Source: Cryomorphaceae bacterium (GTDB lineage Bacteria > Bacteroidota > Bacteroidia > Flavobacteriales > Schleiferiaceae). Taken from it: a stretch of DNA of 7,022 nt. The first letter of the stretch is position 1; the number at the start of each line of letters is the position of its first letter. Positions 1-6,208 of the stretch are shown one piece after another. The stretch covers positions 1-7,022 of the forward strand of contig CATITW010000031.1 in NCBI GenBank assembly GCA_949547975.1. The letters run 5' to 3'. A model generated the notes under the pieces. The model had not been told where the DNA came from and did no database searches. It worked only from the letters and a program-made list of their open reading frames with translations. A program made the translations under genes and the position numbers.

Positions 1-527
1 TCGATGCCGGTCCAAGGACCGTTATTCAATCGGACTTCTGCCTCGACTAACGTTTCATCACCGTCCACATCGGAAGCTCCCCAGCGCATCGTCAGTACGA
101 TTTTCGCACTATCGGGCTCAAGCTCATCTGCATCGATCTGAGCTACCGGGGGCGCATTTTTAAGGGGCACCCATAGTGTGGCTGGAGTAGGATCTTCAGC
201 ACCTTGATCATCTACCGCGGTCACTTCAATGCGCACATCAGAACTGTCTAGTCCGGCGTCGATCACGAAAGTAAAAACACTATCGGTCGATGTAGTCGTG
301 GCTACGGCTCCATCATCGACTTTCACTTTGTAGTAAGCGATGAAACCATCCGCATCCGAGCCGAACCAGTGCAAATGCACATTCGCGTTCAAGCGAAGCG
401 CTCCGGTGCGTTGAATACTATCGATCGCCATGACCGTCTCTGGCGGGAGATTCTCCACTGGAGAGTTGTTGCGCTCACACGCAAACAATCCCAGCAGTAG
501 TACGACTAAAAGTCCCCAATTCTTCAT
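1..527 (-). CDS. Lipoprotein with tandem Ig/FN3-like domains (C-terminus cut off by window edge)
   Basis: The reverse strand reads from an ATG at 527 without a stop to base 1, giving 175 complete codons; the 3' part lies outside the window. The protein begins MKNWGLLVVLLLGLFACERN: a short basic start, a hydrophobic stretch and a lipobox LFAC with Cys17, so it should be a lipid-anchored envelope protein. Residues about 28-124 and 126 onward look like two Ig/FN3-type beta domains. The first has the motif GSDADGFIAYYKVKVDDG and the second ASDVDGDETLVEAEVRLNNG, patterns typical of 'SD.DG...Y....D' extracellular repeats in Bacteroidota. The residue after Cys is Glu, but there is no strongly acidic surface-export signal, so surface exposure is uncertain. 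It starts 16 bases after the stop of the OB-fold protein gene, with no Shine-Dalgarno, so it is the fourth gene of the operon. No enzymatic motif is visible; a binding or scaffold role is inferred. Confidence 0.85.
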   Translation of the reverse strand, partial: MKNWGLLVVLLLGLFACERNNSPVENLPPETVMAIDSIQRTGALRLNANVHLHWFGSDADGFIAYYKVKVDDGAVATTTSTDSVFTFVIDAGLDSSDVRIEVTAVDDQGAEDPTPATLWVPLKNAPPVAQIDADELEPDSAKIVLTMRWGASDVDGDETLVEAEVRLNNGPWTGI

Positions 528-543
528 GCGCTAGTTCTGCGAA

Positions 544-2745
544 TTATTGAATGATCAACACCACAGTCCCTGCACCTACACTTCCAGAGAAGCGCGCTAC
601 ATAAGTACCTGCATTCCATGCGCTCACATCGATGCGCGAGCTGCCTTGTGTAGATTGACGCATCACCTCTTGTCCTAAAACAGTGCTGATGGTCCATACT
701 CCAGCGCCCTGGCTTTCTAATACGATACGGTCCGTTGCTGGATTCGGGTACACTTTTAGGTTGCCTGCTGCCCACTCGTCTAAACCGATCGGTGAAGTCG
801 CGACAGCGATGCTGTCTAAAGTGACCGAAGCACCGATAAAATCGTTGTTGTTTCTTGGCAACAAACGGAAGTTGCTGAAGCCGTAGAAGAGGATACCCTC
901 AACCGCGTCAAAAGTCATGCTGTTATCTACCACGATCGGTGTTACGTTCATTTCACCGTCAAGGTTGGCGTAAGAGGTGTCCGTAACGAGTTGTACGTTT
1001 AGTGAGCTGTATGCCGTCGTAGCTTGGCGGCCTGCAAGGATGCGTGCGCTCTTAGACAAAGCTGCTGTTGCCGAAGTTGAAACGGCATAGTCCCCGAAGC
1101 CGAGGTTCGTCTGGCTGATCGAAAGCTGACCTCCTTGTGGATCTTCGTAACGTACGAGCATACTTTCGTACGGCTCCCAGCCGAAGTTTGCGTAGCTCGC
1201 TGAATCTGAAGGGTCGATAACGATCGGTGTGATCGTCGCTTTGTTTCCGGTTTTCGAAGAGGCGCTCACGTTCAAGCGGGTCATGCCGAAATATTCCTCG
1301 ACGATACCGGTGACGGTCACTTCTTCATCGCGGTAGTAGCTGTTCAATCCAAGGCCTACACACCAGATTCCGCCCCATGCGGTTGCGTTTTCGTCCTGCA
1401 GGTATAAATAGCCTAAATCACCAATTTTGGTAGACGCCGTAACAATACCCGTAACCGTTACTTCCTGTGCCGCGAGGGTTGAAGTACCATTTGCGTTAAA
1501 GGTGAATTGGATATCAGGAATGCTCAAACCGTTGTCGCGAACGGTGTAGAAATCGACATTGGGTACCGACTGCGTGATCGGCGTGCTTGGGTAATAGCTG
1601 ACGTTACCGTCGTTATCGGCAGCGTAGATGTAGTAGCGTACTAGTGTTCCGTCGGCTTGCTTAGGAATTTCAAACGTGTATTCGTCGGTCGTTCCGCTCA
1701 CAAGGGTCATCGGCGCTACTGTGAAGTTAGCAACGCTTTGGGTGTCGATAGCGCTCCATGCGATAGCTACAGAATCTACAGAACCGTCAAAATCTGTGAT
1801 ACTACAAAGCAGTTCTGCATCTTGGTTTGAAGTAGGTACGGCAGGATCGCGCTCAAAGTTTGCGATGTAAGGAGGCGCATAACCGATGTCGTAGTGGGAA
1901 GCATCGAATGCATTCAGCTCATATCCACGTCCATTATCGCCGGTACATCCGTTGGCATCGTGGCGAACGACACCCGAAATAGAAGTGTAGAACGTTCCAG
2001 GAACAGGTGGTGCGAAGGCACCCTGGGTTTGTGGCGAATTCGGATTCACCGTACTCCAAGAAGTCATTTTCTGTGCAAGAAAACGGTCACTAAGGTTGAT
2101 GCTGTTTCCGTTTGCATCGGCAACATTTACACTCACGCGATTTCCACTGAAGTAGACCACAGAGGTGACCGTAACGTCAGTAAGGGTTACGAAAGATCCT
2201 TCGTACTGCTCACCAGTTGCGACATTATTCACGAACTGTGCGTCATTTAAGTCGCCTACGGTAATGGTGTCTGAAACGACTGGATCAGAAGTTACGGATA
2301 CGATGCTGAAAGAATTGGCGTCGGCTAAAGAAAGCTGGTTTGAACCATTGTACTCACCTACGATCCCTTTCACTTCAACGATATCGCCCGGAAGCGCTTG
2401 AGTAAAAGTCGCTGGAACCTGAAGAGCTCCAGTGCTGCTGGTGTACACCCCCATCACTTCGATACCTGCAAATGGGGTACTTTGACCACCCACGGCAGTA
2501 TCTTGGATAAAGATGAACGGACGAGAGCCACCGGTTACGGAGCCTGAAGCTACCTCACTGACATTTCCTGGGGTAACCACAACTCCGCGGGTGATGATGG
2601 TCTGACCTAAATAGGCAGAAGTATCGTCACAAGCCGCAAGGTCGGTTGGACTGACATAGTTGATGTCGGTGATCGACACATAATTTTGTGCAAATGCGGT
2701 CATACCGAAGACTGCAAAAACGAAAGAGAGGAGAAGTTTTCTCAT
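544..2745 (-). CDS. Secreted OB-fold/Ig-like multidomain protein with T9SS type A sorting domain
   Basis: The product is 733 residues. Residues 1-19 are a signal peptide (MRKLLLSFVFAVFGMTAFA, cleavage before Gln20). Residues about 45-150 look like an OB-fold of the kind seen in YhcR-type secreted nucleases (TIITRGVVVTPG, then FIFIQD, then PGDIVEVKGIVGEYNG). Residues about 155-285 look like a second such unit (GEQYEGSFVTLTDVTVTSV, then SISGVVRHD). Residues about 290-400 are an Ig-like domain (PPYIANFERDPAVPTSNQDA, TDFDGSVDSV, YYIYAADNDG). Residues about 425-500 are a further OB-like unit (EVTVTGIVTAS, YLYLQDENATAWGGI, EEVTVTGIVEEYFG), and a weaker related stretch runs to about 640. Residues 664-733 are a T9SS type A C-terminal domain starting KVYPNPATDRI, with GTYVARF near the end. 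No catalytic motif is seen, so it is probably a binding or accessory protein released or anchored outside the cell. Its ATG overlaps the preceding stop by one base (TAATG). The domain assignments are by pattern recognition; the first OB unit and the sorting domain are the firmest. Confidence 0.93.
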   Translation of the reverse strand: MRKLLLSFVFAVFGMTAFAQNYVSITDINYVSPTDLAACDDTSAYLGQTIITRGVVVTPGNVSEVASGSVTGGSRPFIFIQDTAVGGQSTPFAGIEVMGVYTSSTGALQVPATFTQALPGDIVEVKGIVGEYNGSNQLSLADANSFSIVSVTSDPVVSDTITVGDLNDAQFVNNVATGEQYEGSFVTLTDVTVTSVVYFSGNRVSVNVADANGNSINLSDRFLAQKMTSWSTVNPNSPQTQGAFAPPVPGTFYTSISGVVRHDANGCTGDNGRGYELNAFDASHYDIGYAPPYIANFERDPAVPTSNQDAELLCSITDFDGSVDSVAIAWSAIDTQSVANFTVAPMTLVSGTTDEYTFEIPKQADGTLVRYYIYAADNDGNVSYYPSTPITQSVPNVDFYTVRDNGLSIPDIQFTFNANGTSTLAAQEVTVTGIVTASTKIGDLGYLYLQDENATAWGGIWCVGLGLNSYYRDEEVTVTGIVEEYFGMTRLNVSASSKTGNKATITPIVIDPSDSASYANFGWEPYESMLVRYEDPQGGQLSISQTNLGFGDYAVSTSATAALSKSARILAGRQATTAYSSLNVQLVTDTSYANLDGEMNVTPIVVDNSMTFDAVEGILFYGFSNFRLLPRNNNDFIGASVTLDSIAVATSPIGLDEWAAGNLKVYPNPATDRIVLESQGAGVWTISTVLGQEVMRQSTQGSSRIDVSAWNAGTYVARFSGSVGAGTVVLIIQ

Positions 2746-2747
2746 TA
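2743..2747 (-). other. TAATG stop-start overlap between operon genes 2 and 3
   Basis: On the minus strand the sequence reads GTTAAATAATGAG. TAA (2747-2745) ends the 707-residue protein and ATG (2745-2743) starts the 733-residue protein, sharing one A. No Shine-Dalgarno precedes the ATG; the upstream bases are A/T-rich, as is usual in Bacteroidota. The arrangement favours termination-reinitiation coupling and fixes the start of the downstream gene, because its signal peptide begins exactly here. Confidence 0.85.
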
Positions 2748-4868
2748 TTTAACTATTATAAAGGTTCCTGTAAATGATGCTCCTTGATCGAGGTCTTCGA
2801 CTTGGAAGAGGTAGATTCCTCGGGCGATGATTTGGCTTTCCGAAGAAAGCAAGTCCCAGGCATGTTCGCCGCCTGAGAAAGCGTTTTGTTCTTGATTTTC
2901 GGCTCCAAAAGATTGGAACCAGCGGATGTCGCCACCGTTGTAGTCGGCGTGGTGCTCGAAGGAATCGATGAAGTCTCCGCCTGCGGTGGTGATGGTCACG
3001 CGTGCATTTTGCGGCAAATTCGAGAAGATGATTTTTCTACTCTCTTCTTGGAAATTACTGCTGCCCTCCCATCCGGCACTGAGGTAGTACGGGTTCGGAT
3101 AAACGAAAGGTTCCACGGAATCTAAATTTGAAGCTCCGGCACCAGGGAAGGCGCGAACGGTATTCGATAAGGCCGCACTTTCTAGACTTTCCAATCCGCT
3201 GTTCAAATCGCCCTTGTCGAAGGCGGTTACGGATACTGCGGTTTGCCAGCCGTTCGGCAATGGGTCCAGGGTGTAGGCGTAGCTGTAGGTGTTGGTATCT
3301 CCCTCAAAGGTAAGGGGCACATCGAGCTTGATGGCGTCAAAACCGGTGTTGAATCCATAGGCGTTCGCTAGAGAATCAAAACTCGCGACCAATTCTAAAT
3401 CCTCCTTCAAATCCGGCGTACCGAACACATCAAAACCTGTGGCGGTGGCATAGACGTTGAATCCCTCAAAATCGAGTTTTTTCGAAATTGGGTCCACACT
3501 CAACCTACTATTGTCCGTCCAGTACAGGGTACACGAGCCGTCTCCAGGAACGACCTTCAACACAGGCGCTTCGGGAGGCGAGGGCAGAATGAATCGGGTA
3601 ATCGCCCCATCGCCGTCCTTGTCCTCACCGGGATCGAGCTGACCGTTGAAATCGGCATCTTCACCGTTGTACGTGCGTTGTGCCCAATTCGCTGCGTCCA
3701 CCAAATACCGCTTCTGTGCAGCGGTATTCGCCGTGTTTGCCAAACCGTCCTGAAACTTCTTTGCCACAACATACCCAAACGAGATCTTGATCTGATCCCC
3801 GGGCGCGAAATCGTCAAAGGGTCCCACCGACAAAAGGTCCGACCGGTTTCCGTTCGCATTGAGTTCCGCCTGCAAGTCTACATCCATCGTTCCAGCGCAA
3901 GCCGCTCCGGTAGGATCGTCCCAGCACGGGTGCTGATTAAACCCATCACTCATCTTTTGATAGCGCTGCTGATCGGTAGTTGGAAAGAAAAAGGTGTTTT
4001 GACCAGAGTTGTTAAAGACCCACGCGTTATAATTGACCTTGGTGTTTGGATCTACGCGCGGATGTCTAAACCCGTTCTTGTCTTCAGCGCCTAAAAACAG
4101 CTGTCCCACGTAGCTGTCGGTAAACCCAGCATCGCCGGTACGATCGTAGCAATACGCAAGATTCAGACTGTCGATAAATCCGTTACCACCTTGCGAATAA
4201 AAGGTCGCGCCACCGGCACCAGCAGGGGTAATATTCACATTGCGAACCACGGTGTTGTTCCATAGACCCGCATAAAATTCTTCATAGGTATTGGCACTTT
4301 GGTTGGTGATGACGAGATCGACGATCACCATAAAATCGGTAAAGCTGTATTCCCAATTGTACACTGCCATGTCCACCTCCAAATCCATTGGATTCAAATG
4401 ATTGTTGATGGGAATGCTCGTCCCTGGCACCAAAATCTCGCTGTCGTTAAAAGAGGCTAAAAAGTCCTGGTGGGAAACGGCATCACTGCGGTAGTTCGGT
4501 GAGGATCTCAGAGAACTGCGCTCGCGAACCGCCACACCTGTGGACGCATTAAATTCAAACCCGCCGCGTCCAGGCGCATATCCTTGCGGCGCGTCATAGG
4601 CAGAGGTACTAACGCGCACCGCACCATTCACTTTACCTCCAAGCCACAGTCCACCTTCGAACAAGTGCTCAATACCCGACCCCGCAGGATATTCCATCGA
4701 AGGATTCCCTGTTCCGTCTTTGTATCCACGAAATGCATTGCCGAAAGTACCCACATTCGTACCCGTCAAGCGCACATTCGCTCGCGTCGTTTGAAATTCC
4801 TCGAAGCTTTGAGCCTGAGCAATCGTTGCGGCAAATACACAAATCCAGAGGAGTATTCTTCTTACCAT
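2745..4868 (-). CDS. Secreted protein of unknown function with EF-hand-like loop, FN3-like domain and C-terminal sorting-like domain
   Basis: The product is 707 residues from the ATG at 4868. An ATG at 4910 in the same frame is possible, but it would put 14 mostly polar residues ahead of a textbook signal peptide (MVRRILLWICVFAATIAQA, cleavage before Gln20), so 4868 is preferred. Residues about 21-400 form a large region I cannot assign. It contains GIEHLFEGGLWLGGKVNGAV and NWEYSFTDFMVIVDLVITNQ, patterns I associate with large uncharacterised secreted Bacteroidota proteins. Residues 404-415 (DADFNGQLDPGE) match an EF-hand/dockerin-type calcium loop, followed at once by a half-loop DKDGDG. Residues about 431-575 are FN3-like (SPPEAPVLKVVPGDGSCTLYW, DFEGFNVY). 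Residues about 585-707 resemble a T9SS-type C-terminal domain (VYPNPYYLSAGWEG, RKIIFSNLPQNARVTI, GIYLFQVED, ending TGTFIIVK). The role is unknown; being between an EEP hydrolase and an OB-fold protein suggests a shared extracellular task. The gene overlaps its upstream neighbour by 7 bases. Confidence 0.92.
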   Translation of the reverse strand: MVRRILLWICVFAATIAQAQSFEEFQTTRANVRLTGTNVGTFGNAFRGYKDGTGNPSMEYPAGSGIEHLFEGGLWLGGKVNGAVRVSTSAYDAPQGYAPGRGGFEFNASTGVAVRERSSLRSSPNYRSDAVSHQDFLASFNDSEILVPGTSIPINNHLNPMDLEVDMAVYNWEYSFTDFMVIVDLVITNQSANTYEEFYAGLWNNTVVRNVNITPAGAGGATFYSQGGNGFIDSLNLAYCYDRTGDAGFTDSYVGQLFLGAEDKNGFRHPRVDPNTKVNYNAWVFNNSGQNTFFFPTTDQQRYQKMSDGFNQHPCWDDPTGAACAGTMDVDLQAELNANGNRSDLLSVGPFDDFAPGDQIKISFGYVVAKKFQDGLANTANTAAQKRYLVDAANWAQRTYNGEDADFNGQLDPGEDKDGDGAITRFILPSPPEAPVLKVVPGDGSCTLYWTDNSRLSVDPISKKLDFEGFNVYATATGFDVFGTPDLKEDLELVASFDSLANAYGFNTGFDAIKLDVPLTFEGDTNTYSYAYTLDPLPNGWQTAVSVTAFDKGDLNSGLESLESAALSNTVRAFPGAGASNLDSVEPFVYPNPYYLSAGWEGSSNFQEESRKIIFSNLPQNARVTITTAGGDFIDSFEHHADYNGGDIRWFQSFGAENQEQNAFSGGEHAWDLLSSESQIIARGIYLFQVEDLDQGASFTGTFIIVK
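3606..3659 (-). other. EF-hand/dockerin-like calcium-binding loop coding segment
   Basis: This segment encodes residues 404-421 of the 707-residue secreted protein, DADFNGQLDPGEDKDGDG. The first twelve follow the EF-hand loop pattern: Asp at loop positions 1 and 3, Asn at 5, Gly at 6, a hydrophobic residue at 8, Asp at 9 and Glu at 12. The next six (DKDGDG) look like the start of a second loop, but its position 12 would be Ile, so it is incomplete. Calcium binding is inferred from the pattern only. Confidence 0.7.
4862..4868 (-). other. 7-base gene overlap (ATGGTAA) between operon genes 1 and 2
   Basis: On the minus strand ATGGTAA holds the start codon of the 707-residue protein (4868-4866) and, in another frame, the stop codon TAA of the EEP hydrolase (4864-4862). 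A second ATG five bases upstream (4873-4871) is the hydrolase's own Met416 codon. The tight overlap with no ribosome binding site supports translational coupling of the two genes. Confidence 0.85.
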
Positions 4869-6118
4869 ACCATCAATTTTGCAGGCTTCACCCGACCATT
4901 TTTCGTCCAAACCGCCGTATACATCCCCTTCGGCAAGCCGTCGAGCACTTTCTCAGCTCCCGCATTCTTTTCAAACACTAATCGGCCATGCAGGTCGTGC
5001 AGCGCAAGCGACCACTCTTTGTGGTACCCTTGAAAACTGAACGGCTGACGCAACGGGTTGGGCATGTTCGGAAGGCTCCATTCTGCAGTTTCTAACGACT
5101 GCTGATCGATCTCAAAATCCGCTACCACAGGCAGATGATCACTAAGATTGTACAAGGCGCTCAGCACATTTGCGGAGACGCTAAAATTGGTCCCGGAGTT
5201 AATACTACTGTTAAAATGAGCACCGTCATTTCCGAGAGCCAAATAAGTATTCGGGACGTAGACCATACCGTCTTCGCCATCGAGCACATCTTCAGAGCAC
5301 AAGATTTGATCAAACCGATCGTCTAATCCGCCTGCAGAGAAACAGCTGTTCGAGGAAGAACTGCGCGTACTTTGGGTATGCACGGATGCAAACGAGCTGT
5401 TGTTGTTCCAATTCCCTCCACTGCCGATCGGATCGTCAAAGCGGAAGGTCTGCCCTGCCACCAAACTTTGGTACGCACTTTCTGAAGAACTGTACATATT
5501 GTAATCGCCCAGCAGAAAGACATTGTCATCTGGGCAATCGCTATCGATATAGTCAATCACCGCCTTTGCCATAAGGTTGCGAACGCTCGAATTCGAAGTT
5601 CCGTTCCCTGCTTTAAAGTGCGCCCCGATCACCGTAAAGGTCACCGTATCACTTTGCGCAGTCAGCAGCGGATCCTTGTAATAAAAACGCACTGCATCCA
5701 CCACTCGAACCAGCGCTGTACCGCTCAAATCCTGAGTGATCACGTCTTGTTGCAACACCCCAAAAAGGTCATTGCGGTATGCAATCACATTCGTTAGCGA
5801 TGAAAAACTGTTGTTGGTATAATTAGTTGTAGACCAGCTGGAACCTCCACCGCTATTGAGCACATTGTTCAATAGGTATTGTGCATTATTTGCACTTGCC
5901 CCAACTTCATTAAACACAATAATGTGCGGCTGCGCGTAGCTTAAGATCGTATCCAATCGGGCCTCTTTTGCACTAGCACTGTTCGTATTGCCGTTGCAAT
6001 CGTTCGTGGAATTCCTGTAATTCAACAAGTTATAAGTCATCAGACGCGCTGAAAACACTTGAGCGTTAATCATCTGAACCACAATAGATAACACAAAGAC
6101 TAGAATCCCCTTTTTCAT
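4862..6118 (-). CDS. Secreted endonuclease/exonuclease/phosphatase (EEP) family hydrolase
   Basis: The product is 418 residues from the ATG at 6118. An in-frame ATG at 6145 would add nine residues before the signal peptide and lies upstream of the -7-like box at 6124-6131, so 6118 is preferred. Residues 1-19 are a signal peptide (cleavage near INA|Q). Residues about 23-336 are the EEP (DNase I-like) fold with the whole motif series: MTYNLLNY (Asn30), FNEVG (Glu71), GAHFKAG (His167), LGDYN (Asp205, Asn207), DDRFDQIL (Asp270) and SDHLP (Asp327, His328). The family cleaves phosphoester bonds with a divalent metal; the substrate could be DNA, RNA or a small phosphoester, and motifs alone do not decide. 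Two Ser/Asn/Gly-rich stretches (about 89-110 and 232-264) are probably loops. The last ~70 residues (PNMPNPL, LHDLHGRLVFE, GLPKGMYTAVW, ending KLMVW) resemble a T9SS sorting domain with the usual YPNP altered to MPNP. It is the first gene of the operon. Confidence 0.95.
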   Translation of the reverse strand: MKKGILVFVLSIVVQMINAQVFSARLMTYNLLNYRNSTNDCNGNTNSASAKEARLDTILSYAQPHIIVFNEVGASANNAQYLLNNVLNSGGGSSWSTTNYTNNSFSSLTNVIAYRNDLFGVLQQDVITQDLSGTALVRVVDAVRFYYKDPLLTAQSDTVTFTVIGAHFKAGNGTSNSSVRNLMAKAVIDYIDSDCPDDNVFLLGDYNMYSSSESAYQSLVAGQTFRFDDPIGSGGNWNNNSSFASVHTQSTRSSSSNSCFSAGGLDDRFDQILCSEDVLDGEDGMVYVPNTYLALGNDGAHFNSSINSGTNFSVSANVLSALYNLSDHLPVVADFEIDQQSLETAEWSLPNMPNPLRQPFSFQGYHKEWSLALHDLHGRLVFEKNAGAEKVLDGLPKGMYTAVWTKNGRVKPAKLMVW

Positions 6119-6123
6119 GACTG

Positions 6124-6131
6124 CAAAGATG
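6124..6131 (-). promoter_or_regulatory. Candidate -7 box for the secreted-protein operon
   Basis: The minus strand reads CATCTTTG, one mismatch from the Bacteroidota -7 consensus TAnnTTTG, followed by CAGTC and then the ATG at 6118. Transcription would start at or within a few bases of the ATG, giving a leaderless or nearly leaderless mRNA. I found no convincing TTG -33 element at the expected distance, so this is tentative. If real, it rules out translation from the upstream ATG at 6145. Confidence 0.45.
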
Positions 6132-6196
6132 CGAATGAATTTCAAGAATGACCGGCTATTCGTATATGAAATTGACGTTAATCTTTACCGAAGCAC

Positions 6197-6204
6197 TACC
6201 TTTA
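6197..6204 (+). promoter_or_regulatory. Candidate -7 box for the pseudouridine synthase gene
   Basis: The plus strand reads TACCTTTA, one mismatch from TAnnTTTG, four bases before the ATG at 6209. A possible -33 element TTGAC lies at 6172-6176, a spacing of about 22 bases after its TTG, at the long end of what is usual. Together they suggest a leaderless transcript, but each match is short and could be chance in AT-rich DNA. Confidence 0.35.
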
Positions 6205-6208
6205 CCTC

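Larger units (their letters stand above)
6119..6208. promoter_or_regulatory. Divergent intergenic promoter region
   Basis: This 90-base gap separates the leftward secreted-protein operon from the rightward pseudouridine synthase gene, so promoters for both should lie here. It is AT-rich (for example CGTATATGAAATTGACGTTA). No Shine-Dalgarno precedes either ATG, and I saw no long inverted repeat that would suggest an operator or riboswitch. Confidence 0.7.

Noticed and set aside
540..560. TTGA/TCAA inverted repeat at the end of the 733-residue gene
   Set aside because: The arms are only 4 bases (TTGATCATTCAA) and have no T-tract; it is too short to call a terminator, and the next gene starts 16 bases after the stop.
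3606..3659. True dockerin domain implying a cellulosome-like assembly
   Set aside because: Only one full loop and one incomplete half-loop are present, the linker and helices of a dockerin are not evident, and no cohesin is seen in the window.
3557..3859. 100-codon minus-strand open frame inside the 707-residue gene
   Set aside because: It lies in another frame of a well-supported coding region, is rich in Arg and Trp without any motif, and has no start context of its own.
3678..4094. 138-codon plus-strand open frame antisense to the 707-residue gene
   Set aside because: There is no recognisable motif, and the opposite strand encodes a protein with signal peptide, domains and coupled neighbours.
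4869..4910. Longer start of the 707-residue protein at 4910
   Set aside because: It adds 14 mostly polar residues before a typical signal peptide and enlarges the overlap with the EEP gene to 49 bases; the ATG at 4868 gives a canonical N-terminus.
4584..5033. 149-codon plus-strand open frame antisense to the junction of operon genes 1 and 2
   Set aside because: It spans two real genes on the opposite strand, shows no recognisable domain or signal, and has the composition expected of an antisense shadow.
6119..6145. Longer start of the EEP hydrolase at 6145
   Set aside because: It would put MKFIRIFAV ahead of a complete signal peptide that begins MKKGILVFVL, and the -7-like box at 6124-6131 lies downstream of that ATG.
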